Of a stretch of 64,000 bases of DNA, positions 15,705 through 24,858 are shown piece after piece. Under the pieces are notes generated by a model. That model made no database searches. It saw nothing but the letters and a program-made list of their open reading frames with translations, and was not told where the DNA came from. The translations under genes were made by a program, and so were the position numbers. Source of the stretch: Dethiosulfatibacter aminovorans DSM 17477 (GTDB lineage Bacteria > Bacillota > Clostridia > Tissierellales > Dethiosulfatibacteraceae); contig NZ_FQZL01000004.1 in the NCBI RefSeq assembly GCF_900142005.1, forward strand, positions 62,001-126,000, in the 5' to 3' direction. The first letter of the stretch is position 1; each line of letters opens with the position of its first letter.

Positions 15705-18254
15705 ATGAAAAAAGAAAAATACGATGTGACAGGAATGACCTGCGCGGCATGTTCCCTTGCCGTTGAAAAAAGTGTCAAGAAACTTGAAGGAGTGGACGGC
15801 ATCTCGGTCAACCTGCTGCAGAACAATATGAACATATCCTATGACGAAAGCATACTTTCCAGGGAAGAAATAATAAAGGCAGTAGAAAATGCTGGATACG
15901 GCGCAACCACCCATTACAATGGAGCAGCAAAAACGGAAACAAGGACAAATCCTGCCGAGGAAGAATACCTCAATATGAAGAAGAGGCTGATAATATCCCT
16001 CATATTCACAATACCCCTCTTCTATCTGTCAATGGGTCACATGATGGAACTTCCCCTACCGGGAGTATTCATGGGATACAAGAATGCAATGAACCTTGCA
16101 TTCACACAGTTTCTGCTGGCAATGCCAGTGGCTATAATCAACAGCAAATTCTACAAGGTGGGATTCAAGACACTGCTGAAGAGATCCCCTAACATGGATT
16201 CCCTCATAGCAGTAGGTACTTCCGCGGCACTTATATACGGAATCTTCGCCATCTACAGGATAGGATACGGGTTGGGTGCTGACGACAGCCAGCTTGTCAT
16301 GAAGTACGCTCATGATCTGTACTTCGAATCTGCCGGAGTCATACTTACACTCATAACCTTCGGTAAATTCCTGGAATCCAGAGCCAAGGGAAGGACTTCC
16401 GAAGCTATTAAGAAGCTCATGGACCTTACTCCAAAGACAGCTCTTGTGGAAAGAAATGGGATAGAAGGCGAAATACCTGTAGAGGAATTGACTGCAGGAG
16501 ATATCGTAATAGTCAAGCCTGGAGGCATGGTACCGGCAGACGGCACCATGACGGAGGGGCATTCATCGGTGGACGAGTCAATGCTCACAGGCGAAAGCAT
16601 ACCCGTTGAGAAAAAAATCGGAGACCGTGTTATTTCCGGAAGCATCAACAAGACAGGCTTCTTCAAGTTCGAGGCCGACAAGGTTGGAAAGGACACCACC
16701 CTGTCGCAGATAATAGCTCTGGTTGAAGAGGCCCAATCCACCAAGGCACCCATAGCCAAACTGGCGGACAAGATAAGTTCCATATTCGTTCCGACTGTCT
16801 TGATGATATCACTGGTAGCAACCGTAACATGGCTGCTGCTTGGATATTCATTTGAATTTGCTTTATCCATAGGAATCGCAGTCTTGGTCATTTCGTGCCC
16901 ATGCGCACTTGGTCTTGCGACACCTACAGCAATAATGGTGGGGACAGGCAAGGGAGCAGAAAACGGAATACTAATAAAATCAGGTGAAGCGCTTGAGATA
17001 GCCCACAAAATAGACACCATAGTAATGGACAAGACGGGAACGATAACCACAGGAAAGCCTAAGGTCAAGGACATATTCACATTCAACGGCATAGATGAGG
17101 ACAAGCTTCTACAAATTGCTGCATCCATAGAAAAAAAATCCGAGCATCCACTGGCTGAAGCCGTGGTCAAGGAGGCAAATGACAGAAATCTGAAGCTGCT
17201 CCAACCCGAAAAATTCAAGGCCATACCGGGTAAAGGAATAGTTGCTGAACTGTCAGGCAAGACCTTTTCCATAGGAAACCTCAAGCTCTTGAAGGATGCA
17301 GGCATAGATACATCGGCACACTCTGACCTTGAGAAGAGGCTCAGTTCCGAAGGAAAGACACCACTTTACATAGCTGATCTCCAACTCATGGGAATAATAA
17401 CAGCTGCAGACACTGTTAAACCCACAAGCAGACAGGCAATTTCCACATTTAAGAAAATGGGAATAGACGTGGTAATGCTCACCGGCGACAACAGACTGAC
17501 AGCGGAGGCCATCAGAAGAGAAGTTGGAGCAGACAAGGCCATAGCAGAGGTCATGCCTGCAGACAAGGAAAAAGAGATCAGGAATCTGCAGGGAGAAGGA
17601 AAGACCGTTGCAATGGTCGGTGACGGCATAAACGACGCACCGGCCCTTGCTAGAGCCGATGTAGGAATAGCCATAGGAGCAGGAACCGACGTAGCCATAG
17701 AGTCGGCTGATGTCGTACTCATGAAAAGCGACTTGCTGGATGCCGTATCGGCGGTACAGCTGAGCAGTGCAGTAATAAAGAACATAAAACAGAACCTTTT
17801 CTGGGCATTCTTCTACAACACCATAGGCATACCTCTGGCAGCAGGAGTTTTCTTCTCCATACTTGGATGGAAACTGAATCCAATGTTCGCAGCAGGTGCC
17901 ATGAGCTTCAGCTCAGTATCGGTTGTTTCAAATGCCTTGAGACTTAAAGGATTCAAGCCTAAAATCATAAAATCAGAGAAAGAAGAACAAATATTGGATA
18001 CAGTCATAGATGAAGAAAATAAAAACACAGGAGGCGACATTATGAAAAAGGAAATATTCATTGAAGGAATGAGCTGCGGCCACTGCAAAATGAGGGTAGA
18101 GAATGTTCTCAGCGAAATAGACGGTGTAAAAAACGCCGAAGTCATACTTGCTGAGAATAAGGCTGTAGTCGAATTCTACAAGGAAGTGGATGAGAATCTG
18201 ATTGCAAGACTCATTGACGAAGCCGGCTACAAAGTAAAAGAGTTTACGCATTAG
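15705..18254 (+). CDS. copA: copper-exporting P1B-type ATPase with N- and C-terminal HMA domains
   Basis: 849 aa. An N-terminal heavy-metal-associated domain has MTCAAC (residues 10-15). Membrane helices follow, with TGES actuator motif, the CPC ion motif in VISCPCALGLATP, DKTGT phosphorylation site, SEHPLAEA nucleotide-binding motif, MLTGDN and the GDGINDAP hinge, the set for Cu(I) export. After the last membrane pair, a linker leads to a second HMA domain with MSCGHC near residue 788. An AGGAGG followed 7 bases later by an in-frame ATG lies exactly before this domain, so a free chaperone may also be made. It is preceded by a CsoR operator and followed 8 bases later by csoR. Confidence 0.95.
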   Translation: MKKEKYDVTGMTCAACSLAVEKSVKKLEGVDGISVNLLQNNMNISYDESILSREEIIKAVENAGYGATTHYNGAAKTETRTNPAEEEYLNMKKRLIISLIFTIPLFYLSMGHMMELPLPGVFMGYKNAMNLAFTQFLLAMPVAIINSKFYKVGFKTLLKRSPNMDSLIAVGTSAALIYGIFAIYRIGYGLGADDSQLVMKYAHDLYFESAGVILTLITFGKFLESRAKGRTSEAIKKLMDLTPKTALVERNGIEGEIPVEELTAGDIVIVKPGGMVPADGTMTEGHSSVDESMLTGESIPVEKKIGDRVISGSINKTGFFKFEADKVGKDTTLSQIIALVEEAQSTKAPIAKLADKISSIFVPTVLMISLVATVTWLLLGYSFEFALSIGIAVLVISCPCALGLATPTAIMVGTGKGAENGILIKSGEALEIAHKIDTIVMDKTGTITTGKPKVKDIFTFNGIDEDKLLQIAASIEKKSEHPLAEAVVKEANDRNLKLLQPEKFKAIPGKGIVAELSGKTFSIGNLKLLKDAGIDTSAHSDLEKRLSSEGKTPLYIADLQLMGIITAADTVKPTSRQAISTFKKMGIDVVMLTGDNRLTAEAIRREVGADKAIAEVMPADKEKEIRNLQGEGKTVAMVGDGINDAPALARADVGIAIGAGTDVAIESADVVLMKSDLLDAVSAVQLSSAVIKNIKQNLFWAFFYNTIGIPLAAGVFFSILGWKLNPMFAAGAMSFSSVSVVSNALRLKGFKPKIIKSEKEEQILDTVIDEENKNTGGDIMKKEIFIEGMSCGHCKMRVENVLSEIDGVKNAEVILAENKAVVEFYKEVDENLIARLIDEAGYKVKEFTH
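18042..18254 (+). CDS. possible CopZ-like copper chaperone made from an internal start in copA
   Basis: An ATG at 18042, in frame with copA, is preceded by a perfect AGGAGG (18029-18034) at 7-base spacing. Translation from here gives 70 aa: MKKEIFIEGMSCGHC and a complete HMA fold ending GYKVKEFTH, the size of stand-alone CopZ. Either it was once a separate gene fused to copA by loss of a stop codon, or both products are made. E. coli makes a CopZ from copA by frameshifting, a functional precedent by a different mechanism. Expression is not shown by sequence alone. Confidence 0.5.
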   Translation: MKKEIFIEGMSCGHCKMRVENVLSEIDGVKNAEVILAENKAVVEFYKEVDENLIARLIDEAGYKVKEFTH

Positions 18255-18262
18255 GTGATGCC

Positions 18263-18532
18263 ATGAAAGCGGACAAGAAGAGAATAATGAGATACCTTAA
18301 AACTTCAAAGGGACAAATAGAAGGAATAATGAGGATGGTTGACGAAGACAGGTACTGCGTGGACATCTCAACACAAGTTCTTGCAGTACAGGCCATTCTC
18401 AAGAAGGCCAACCACGAAATCCTCAAGGCTCACATAGACGGATGCATAAAAACAGCCTTCAAGAACGAAGACAAGGAAGAGGAAAAGATAGACGAAGTGA
18501 TGAAGATACTGGACAAGTATTATAATATCTAG
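18263..18532 (+). CDS. csoR: CsoR-family copper-sensing repressor
   Basis: 89 aa helical repressor. The Cu(I) ligands of CsoR are present: Cys in RYCVD, then 24 residues later His and Cys in AHIDGC (C-x24-H-x3-C pattern). The N-terminal KRIMRYLKTSKGQIEGIMRM helix is the family signature. It lies at the end of the copA operon, whose promoter carries a matching G/C-rich palindrome, so it probably autorepresses copA-csoR until copper binds. Confidence 0.93.
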   Translation: MKADKKRIMRYLKTSKGQIEGIMRMVDEDRYCVDISTQVLAVQAILKKANHEILKAHIDGCIKTAFKNEDKEEEKIDEVMKILDKYYNI

Positions 18533-18572
18533 GTTGTCATGCACTAAACCATTATATCCAAACATGTACATG

Positions 18573-18604
18573 AACCAGCTGACAAAACTATCCTATCAGC
18601 TGGT
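18573..18604 (+). terminator. terminator after csoR
   Basis: AACCAGCTGA (18573-18582) pairs with TCAGCTGGTT (18595-18604), a 10-bp stem, followed by TTATTAATAC on the plus strand. The U-run is modest. Confidence 0.7.
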
Positions 18605-18763
18605 TTATTAATACGCTTCTAAACATTTATACTGCAATTGAGCAATCTTTCAACTGTCTATATTCTCATCAATGCTATATAATATAAATATGAATCAGTG
18701 TTCTATTAAGGGTAGTTTGGATTTGTATCTAGAACAGTACCCGAATAAGGAGGAATATTATAT

Positions 18764-19123
18764 ATGAAATTTGGACATATCGGAATAAAGGTACTGGACA
18801 TGGAAAGGTCACTGGACTTTTACAAAAATATACTGGAAGCCAAAATTCTTAAAGACCACTCATATCCCAGAAGCAGAATAGTCTTCTTGGAAGTGGGTGG
18901 AACCATAATCGAACTCATAGGAAAGAAAAAAAACAGGGAAAGAGAAATGGGTCCCATAGAGCATATAGCCTTCAAGGTAGACTCCCTTGAGGAAAAGATG
19001 GAAATGCTAACGGAAAGAGGAATAGAATTTTCCGACGTTAAAGTTGTGGGTTCAGCAAAGCTGATATTCTTCCTTGGTCCCGACAACGAGAGATTTGAAT
19101 TCGTTGCGAGGGTGGAGAAATGA
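18764..19123 (+). CDS. VOC (glyoxalase/bleomycin-resistance fold) family protein
   Basis: 119 aa, one full VOC module (two beta-alpha-beta-beta-beta repeats). The start has AAGGAGG. Candidate metal ligands are the early His in FGHIGIKV (5), the Glu in GGTIIELIG, the His in IEHIAFKV and the Glu of NERFEFVA, matching the H/E, H/E pattern of lactoylglutathione lyase and methylmalonyl-CoA epimerase. The substrate cannot be told. The next gene overlaps by 4 bases (ATGA), so the two are co-translated. Confidence 0.8.
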   Translation: MKFGHIGIKVLDMERSLDFYKNILEAKILKDHSYPRSRIVFLEVGGTIIELIGKKKNREREMGPIEHIAFKVDSLEEKMEMLTERGIEFSDVKVVGSAKLIFFLGPDNERFEFVARVEK

Positions 19124-19740
19124 GCGGTCTAATAATCGAATGGATAGGCTATATTGCATCAGCAATAATTCTTGTATCTCTGCTCATGAGTTCAATAATA
19201 AAGCTGAGATGGATAAATCTTGCCGGCTCTTTAATCTTTGCCGCATATGGATACCTGATCGGCTCTATCCCGGTAATGATAATGAACCTGGGAATAGTTG
19301 GAATCAACTCCTACTACTTGAGCAGAATATATGGTGCCAAGGAAAAATTCGAAATCCTTCCACTGGATATGAATTCAGAATTCTACAAAAGATTCATGGA
19401 GTACAACAAAAGGGAAATACAGAAATTCTTCATTGCTGACGAGTTTTCACATACTGAAGATTCCATAGGCTTTTACATATTGAGAGACATGGTAACTGCT
19501 GGAATCTTCATAGGCAGGAAGAAGGACAACATACTGGAAGTTGATCTTGATTTTGTCATACCGGCTTACAGGGATTTCAAGACCGGACAGTTCATATATA
19601 AGGAAAATATCCCCTTCTTCAAGGAAAAGGGGATATCAAGGATTACTGCTTCTGCCAAGCATGTTGAACACCACAACTATCTCATGAAAATGGGCTTCAA
19701 CAAAATTGACAAGGAAGACTTTTATTATCTGGACATCTAG
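19120..19740 (+). CDS. YgjV-type membrane protein with C-terminal GNAT-like domain
   Basis: 206 aa. Residues 1-75 hold about three hydrophobic segments with the YgjV pattern (WIGYIASAIILVSLLMSS, RWINLAGSLIFAAYGYLIGS, NLGIVGINSYYLSRIYG). From about residue 85 the sequence turns soluble and looks like an acetyltransferase-type domain (FYILRDMVTAGIFIGRK, ISRITASAKHVEHHNYLMKMGF; the last resembles the GNAT end motif). It is coupled to the VOC gene by a 4-base overlap and converges on hutG with two bases between stops. Its function is unknown; a membrane-anchored acyltransferase is an inference. Confidence 0.6.
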   Translation: MSGLIIEWIGYIASAIILVSLLMSSIIKLRWINLAGSLIFAAYGYLIGSIPVMIMNLGIVGINSYYLSRIYGAKEKFEILPLDMNSEFYKRFMEYNKREIQKFFIADEFSHTEDSIGFYILRDMVTAGIFIGRKKDNILEVDLDFVIPAYRDFKTGQFIYKENIPFFKEKGISRITASAKHVEHHNYLMKMGFNKIDKEDFYYLDI

Positions 19741-19742
19741 GT

Positions 19743-20756
19743 TTACACCCCTGCATCCATTCCCTTCAGTTCGGCAACTGAGTTTACAACGGCAAATATA
19801 AGGGTGGATGCAAGCCTTGCGGTTATGTGGTCCTGGTCGAATCTCGGCGACACTTCCGCAATATCGAAACTCACATTCTTTCCAGACTTTATGATGTGCT
19901 TCATAATCTTAATGACCCTCTCAGGCTCTATTCCCAGGGGCTGGGCTGCGCTTACTCCCGGGGCAAATCCCGAGGAGAACACATCTGAACAAATTGTCAT
20001 GTATATCCTGTCCGATCTTTGTATGAAGGTATCCATTTCCTCCATTAGTTTCCACATGTCCATGTCCAGCAGGTCCCTTGCATATATGTATTTTGCACCG
20101 TATTCATTTGCAGTCCTGAAGAGGTCTATGGTATTACCCCTCTTCTGTACTCCAAGACAGAGGTAGTTGAAGTCATAGTCCCTGTCCTTCAGCATGTCTC
20201 CTATCTGCCTGAACATTGTTCCTGAACTGCTCCCCTTGGGATAGGGTCTCATGTCCAAGTGGGCATCAAAGTTGATTATTCCTATTCGTGGATCCTTATT
20301 CCCGTCTTCATAATGGTTGAAAAGTCCGCAGTAGTGGCCAAAGGCTACATCATGGCCTCCTCCCAGTACGACGGGATAGAGACCCGTTTCAAGAATCCTT
20401 TCTACTGCCCCGGACAGCATTTTTTGACAATCTTCAAGCTCCATATCATGGCAGTATATGTTCCCGAAGTCATATAGCCTGAAATCCTGGGTGAAGTAGC
20501 ATGGCAGGTTTGCAAGGGCTTCCCTTATAGTGTCCGGTCCATTGGCCGTACCCGTCCTTCCAAGATTCTTCCTCACTCCCTCGTCGGAACAAAATCCTAT
20601 GAAGCCTATTCCCTCAAGATTTGACGGCAGATTGTCCTCTTCCAAATCCATGAGAGTTATCCACTGATGCCACCTGAAGGCGTAGAAGTTATCAACAGAA
20701 TCCACCCTTCCATCCCAAATCCTCTTTGATGTAATTTCATAATTTTTGTTTTTCAT
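19743..20756 (-). CDS. hutG: formimidoylglutamase-like protein, arginase/ureohydrolase family
   Basis: 337 aa. Manganese-site motifs are GGGHDVAFGH, NFDAHLDMR, and a third motif CSDVFSSGFAPGVSA, whose APGVSA segment is characteristic of HutG rather than agmatinase. HutG splits N-formimidoylglutamate to glutamate and formamide in histidine degradation. In the third motif the first metal-ligand aspartate of SxDxD appears as Cys, so the metal site or activity may differ. It has a GGGAGG site and stands alone, with no other hut genes in the window. The HAL-like pair lies more than 11 kb away and is not a normal HutH. Confidence 0.82.
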   Translation of the reverse strand: MKNKNYEITSKRIWDGRVDSVDNFYAFRWHQWITLMDLEEDNLPSNLEGIGFIGFCSDEGVRKNLGRTGTANGPDTIREALANLPCYFTQDFRLYDFGNIYCHDMELEDCQKMLSGAVERILETGLYPVVLGGGHDVAFGHYCGLFNHYEDGNKDPRIGIINFDAHLDMRPYPKGSSSGTMFRQIGDMLKDRDYDFNYLCLGVQKRGNTIDLFRTANEYGAKYIYARDLLDMDMWKLMEEMDTFIQRSDRIYMTICSDVFSSGFAPGVSAAQPLGIEPERVIKIMKHIIKSGKNVSFDIAEVSPRFDQDHITARLASTLIFAVVNSVAELKGMDAGV

Positions 20757-20848
20757 ATAAGTTAGTCCTCCCTTTTATTAAATATTAATACCCGCATCAT
20801 ACTCCCCATACGTCGATAATTAATCGACAAAAACGCATAAAATAAAAA

Positions 20849-20878
20849 TGCAGGGAGATCTTGACTCAAGTCCCTGCA
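20849..20878 (-). terminator. terminator of the nhaC-dehydratase-pucR set
   Basis: On the minus strand TGCAGGGA and TCCCTGCA form an 8-bp stem, followed by TTTTTATTTTAT. It lies 60 bases after the regulator stop codon. Confidence 0.8.
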
Positions 20879-20938
20879 GTGTAGGCCATACTCAAAAAAT
20901 CATGTGATTTTGAAAACTTAAAAGGCTTTAGTAAAACT

Positions 20939-22093
20939 TTATCTCTCAACCTCTTCTGACAAGATATCGGCAACAGGATTTTTGCTTATATAATAATATA
21001 TAGAAATGGCAAGCTGCTCGTAATTTCCGGTTCTCGCTCCCTCAATCCTGGTGATTTCGTATATCTTTGATATTCTGTATCTTATGGTATTTATATGATG
21101 AAACAGTTCATTTGAAGTCTTTCTAAAATCACCCTGGTTCACTACAAAGGAAACGGCCGTTTCCATTAAGTTGCCGTCGTATTCCCTGTCATACTCAAGA
21201 ATAGGCTCCAGTATGCTGTCAGCGAACTTCCTGAACCATCTATTCTTTTCCAAGGGTTTTATAATTTTATATATGCCAATATCTTCAAAAGCCATCTGTT
21301 TATCCTTTGTCAAATCTTGAAGCTGGTATGTATACAAGGCCTCTCTAATAGCCATATTTATGTCGTACAAGTTGTAGCTTTCACTTATGCCGCAAAAATA
21401 TCCGTTCAATATGAAATTGAATTTCGACAAAAATTTATCTGCTGCAGGATCTTTCTTGTCAGATAGTATTATAAGGACACCTTTCTCAAAGACCAACGCT
21501 CTCGTTGTCAATTTTCTATAAGGTCCGTTATTTATTGTGGACATTATGTGTTTCGGATTTTCAAGATTGCCAAAGTATAGAACCCTAACTATGTCTCTAA
21601 AACTCGGATTGATTTCCAGAGAAATTTTTTCCATCAATTCCCTGCTCAAGTCAGAGTTCAAGATACTGTATATCTTGGATGCCAAATAGTCATTATTCTC
21701 GTCGTTTTTCAGATAATTGACTATTTCCATAATAATGCTGTCAAACCATACTTCCTGGTCGCACATGAACAGGGGCATTCCATTTTTATTGCAATATTCA
21801 ACTATCTCATCTGGAAAGCCCTTGAAAACAGCCTTTTTTACAGCTATTCCGGCTATTTCCATTTCATTGAATTTCATCAAGTATTCAATCAATAAATCAT
21901 GCCTGTCCTTCATGTTGTAAAAACTGGTTAATATAAAATCACCTTTTTGAAAATTCCCACTCAATTCATCCAATGATTCATAATCAAGAAATCCAACCGA
22001 TCTGATTTCCCTGTCAAGACCCGATCTTCCCGCAATAAGCTGAAGCTTTGATAATTGATTGAATTTCATTGCTTCTCTTACTGTCAGCTTCAT
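20939..22093 (-). CDS. PucR-family transcriptional regulator
   Basis: 384 aa. The N-terminal PucR domain begins MKLTVREAMKFNQLSKLQLIAG and continues to about residue 125. The middle part is GGDEF-like/CdaR-like, and the C-terminal helix-turn-helix (HTH_30) is recognisable from TAVSFVVNQGDFRKTSNELFHHINTIRYRISKI, quoted here as the two motifs FVVNQGDFRKTSNELF and HINTIRYRISKI. Family members respond to nitrogen-compound substrates. It follows the dehydratase gene by 52 bases on the same strand and probably controls the transporter and dehydratase genes. Confidence 0.85.
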   Translation of the reverse strand: MKLTVREAMKFNQLSKLQLIAGRSGLDREIRSVGFLDYESLDELSGNFQKGDFILTSFYNMKDRHDLLIEYLMKFNEMEIAGIAVKKAVFKGFPDEIVEYCNKNGMPLFMCDQEVWFDSIIMEIVNYLKNDENNDYLASKIYSILNSDLSRELMEKISLEINPSFRDIVRVLYFGNLENPKHIMSTINNGPYRKLTTRALVFEKGVLIILSDKKDPAADKFLSKFNFILNGYFCGISESYNLYDINMAIREALYTYQLQDLTKDKQMAFEDIGIYKIIKPLEKNRWFRKFADSILEPILEYDREYDGNLMETAVSFVVNQGDFRKTSNELFHHINTIRYRISKIYEITRIEGARTGNYEQLAISIYYYISKNPVADILSEEVER

Positions 22094-22145
22094 TGAATCA
22101 CCTCTTTAGTTATTATATATAGTATAAATTCAATAACAAAAAGTG

Positions 22146-23111
22146 TCAAATAGCCTTTGTTCCAATTATTTCCTTTATGAGGTCTTCGTTGATATTTCCC
22201 CCGCTTATTACAAGCCCTGTCTTTTTACCTTTAAAGCGTTCGCTATACATGCAGTATGCCCCGTAGCAGATGGCACTGGATGGTTCAGCAACAATATTTT
22301 CTTCAAGAAGCATTTTTCCCACGGCTTCCTTGATTTTCGACTCGGGAACGAGCAGTATTTCATCTATGCACTCCCCGGCCATATCAAAACCAATTCTTCC
22401 AACACCTCCAATAAGAGCATCACAAACACTTGGAGCGGATTCAAAATATTCATAACAGATGTTGTCTTCTATGGATTTCACCATTGCAGGACAACTTTCA
22501 GTTTGAACTCCAATAATCTCGATCTTAGGACACAGGGCTTTGGCAATTACCGAAATTCCCGTAATCATTGCTCCTCCTCCAATTGGAACCACTATACAGT
22601 CAAGTTCAGGTTCTTGAAAAAGCATTTCCAGTCCTATAGTCCCTTGACCGCATATGAGAACCGGGTCTTCACACGTATTAATTTCCACAAGCCCTTCCTT
22701 CTTCATCTCCCTTTCAGCAATTTTATGAGCCTCATCATAATTGCTGCCACCAAGACGAACTTCCGCCCCAAAAAACCTCATCTTGTCAACTTTTGGCTTG
22801 GGAGTTGTTTCCGCCGCATAGATTACGCATCTTTCTATTCCAAGCATTGAGCTCATGTAAGCGAGAGCTGCACCATGATTTCCAGAAGAAACTGCCATGA
22901 CGCCTTTTTCGATTTCTTCTTCACTTAATGAAAGCAGTTTGTTTACAACTCCTCTTACCTTGTAGCTTCTTACTGTCGGCTGTTCATTTTCAAGCTTCAG
23001 CCAAACTTCCGTATCGCCACTGCTTAACTTCAAACTCTTTCTCAAAGGCGTTTCCTTCAAATATTTCTTAATTCGTTTATTTGCCTGAACAATCATCTTA
23101 CTATTTATCAT
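22146..23111 (-). CDS. PLP-dependent threonine/serine dehydratase-like enzyme
   Basis: 321 aa, fold-type II PLP enzyme. The Schiff-base lysine is in RSYKVRG (about residue 51), with the phosphate loop SSGNHGAALA, GGGAMITG, and a C-terminal VISGGNIN. It is single-domain, without the ACT-like regulatory part of IlvA, so it is a catabolic type such as threonine dehydratase, serine racemase or threo-3-hydroxyaspartate dehydratase. It lies between an NhaC-type antiporter and a PucR regulator, suggesting uptake and deamination of a hydroxy amino acid. The exact substrate is not decided by sequence. Confidence 0.82.
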   Translation of the reverse strand: MINSKMIVQANKRIKKYLKETPLRKSLKLSSGDTEVWLKLENEQPTVRSYKVRGVVNKLLSLSEEEIEKGVMAVSSGNHGAALAYMSSMLGIERCVIYAAETTPKPKVDKMRFFGAEVRLGGSNYDEAHKIAEREMKKEGLVEINTCEDPVLICGQGTIGLEMLFQEPELDCIVVPIGGGAMITGISVIAKALCPKIEIIGVQTESCPAMVKSIEDNICYEYFESAPSVCDALIGGVGRIGFDMAGECIDEILLVPESKIKEAVGKMLLEENIVAEPSSAICYGAYCMYSERFKGKKTGLVISGGNINEDLIKEIIGTKAI

Positions 23112-23134
23112 GGTTCAACCCTCTTACAATTATT

Positions 23135-24829
23135 TTATATTTTCATTTCAAGCTCACTTAAGTTTTCAAATCCATCACTCTCGACAATCCTACCCTTTAC
23201 CCTTACAAATCCTATCATCAAAGCAAATCCTACAACCAGGGCTATAACGGGATTCAGCCCTGCAAAGCCAATTAGAAGATAACCTATAACCGACAATACG
23301 GCACCGGTAAGGGCATAGGGAACTTGCGTCAAAACGTGGTGAAGATGATCGGACCCTGCAGACATTGAAGATAAAATTGTGGTATCCGATATAGGCGAAC
23401 AATGATCTCCAAATATTGAGCCGGAAAGTATTGCACTCAAGGAAGCTATTACCATTGGAGATGAAGTCACATCAGTTGCTACATATGATGCCGCCAAAGG
23501 AACTGCAAGAGGTACCATGATCGCCATGGTTCCCCATGATGAACCTGTTGAAAATGCCACGGTACATGAAAGCACAAATATCAACAGAGGCAATAGAGAA
23601 AAAGGTATGGCATCAGTTACTACCTGGATCAAGAATCCTGCAGTATCAACGCTTCCGATAACCGACCCCAGTGACCAGGACAAAACCAGTATTGTCGACA
23701 CCTCCAAAAGACCCTTCATTCCTTCAACCCAAGCAGATATCGTTTCTTCCATAGTCAGAATCTTCTGCCCAACTGCAAGGGCACCTGCCACAAGTGATGA
23801 CACAATTGCAGCCCATACGAGCACCTGGCTTGAATCCGCATTTCCAAAACTTACCCTCAATCCTTCAAATGTGAAGGGATCTATTCCTTCGCTGTTAAGA
23901 TATCCGTTGTACCACAAGCCCAGCAAGGTAACCATAATCATGGTAAGTATTGGAATAACCGCATTCATTACTTTCTTATTCTTCACTTCCTTAATATCGT
24001 CAATAGTTCCCGATAAAGCCTTTGCATCATCAGCCAGTACCTTACCATATCTTCTGGCTCTTATTTCAGCCTTATACATAGGGCCAAAGTCCCTTCCGCT
24101 CAATGCAATTACAAATACCAGTCCCAGCCCGAAAATATTATAAAAGGCATATGGAATGGACCTTACAAATATCTCATATGCATTCACATTCATGTTCATG
24201 CCTGCAAATACATCATTTATAAGACCAACCTCGAAACCAATCCATGTTGATACAAACGCAAGACCCGCCACAGGAGCTGCCGTGGAATCGACAATATAAG
24301 CAAGCTTTTCTCTAGAAACCCTATGCTTGTCGGAAAGAGGCCTCATTGTAGGTCCAACAATGAGAAGGTTTGCATAATCATCAAAGAACACCAGACATCC
24401 CAATATAGCTGCAACCACCTGGGCACTTACAGGACTCCTTGCCTTTTTTGAAAGCTCATCTGCAATTGCCTGGGTACCTCCCATTCTGGATACGACTCCT
24501 ATCATTCCTCCAATTGTAAGTGTAAAAATAATAATTGCGGCATACCATGAATCTGCCAATGATGCAATAATATATTCGTCAAGAGTTCTTAAAAATGCAA
24601 TAAAAAGATTTCCATTATAAAGAAGCAACACTCCCGAAAACACACCGACAAACAATGATATTATTACTTGTCGAGTTACAAATGCCAGCAATATTGCTAC
24701 AAGGGGCGGTAATATTGTCAATATGCCGTACTGACCCTCTGAGACGTTTACAGAACTACTTGTAAGACCAGTAAATAATACTAATCCAAATATCAACAAG
24801 ACTGCAATGATTTGAAATTTTTTGTTCAT
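23135..24829 (-). CDS. NhaC-family Na+/H+ (or amino-acid) antiporter
   Basis: 564 aa polytopic membrane protein with about 12 hydrophobic segments. Family features are the FDDYANLLIVGPTMRPLSDK segment with acidic residues in the membrane, a VDSTAAPVAGLAF motif, and the late GSIFGDHCSPISDTTILSS signature. Besides Na+/H+ exchange, some members exchange organic or amino-acid substrates (malate/lactate, tyrosine). The adjacent PLP dehydratase and PucR regulator make an amino-acid-linked role attractive here. It has a GGGAGG site and is first in the set. Confidence 0.85.
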   Translation of the reverse strand: MNKKFQIIAVLLIFGLVLFTGLTSSSVNVSEGQYGILTILPPLVAILLAFVTRQVIISLFVGVFSGVLLLYNGNLFIAFLRTLDEYIIASLADSWYAAIIIFTLTIGGMIGVVSRMGGTQAIADELSKKARSPVSAQVVAAILGCLVFFDDYANLLIVGPTMRPLSDKHRVSREKLAYIVDSTAAPVAGLAFVSTWIGFEVGLINDVFAGMNMNVNAYEIFVRSIPYAFYNIFGLGLVFVIALSGRDFGPMYKAEIRARRYGKVLADDAKALSGTIDDIKEVKNKKVMNAVIPILTMIMVTLLGLWYNGYLNSEGIDPFTFEGLRVSFGNADSSQVLVWAAIVSSLVAGALAVGQKILTMEETISAWVEGMKGLLEVSTILVLSWSLGSVIGSVDTAGFLIQVVTDAIPFSLLPLLIFVLSCTVAFSTGSSWGTMAIMVPLAVPLAASYVATDVTSSPMVIASLSAILSGSIFGDHCSPISDTTILSSMSAGSDHLHHVLTQVPYALTGAVLSVIGYLLIGFAGLNPVIALVVGFALMIGFVRVKGRIVESDGFENLSELEMKI

Positions 24830-24858
24830 AAATCCTCCCTAATTATTATTTTCCTTGA

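Noticed and set aside
16310-17305. Long minus-strand frame (331 codons) inside copA
   Set aside because: It mirrors the strongly conserved CopA coding frame; there is no ribosome-binding site and composition is that of an antisense frame.
22143-22850. Plus-strand frame of 235 codons antisense to the PLP dehydratase
   Set aside because: The dehydratase reads as a complete enzyme on the other strand, and this frame has no motifs.
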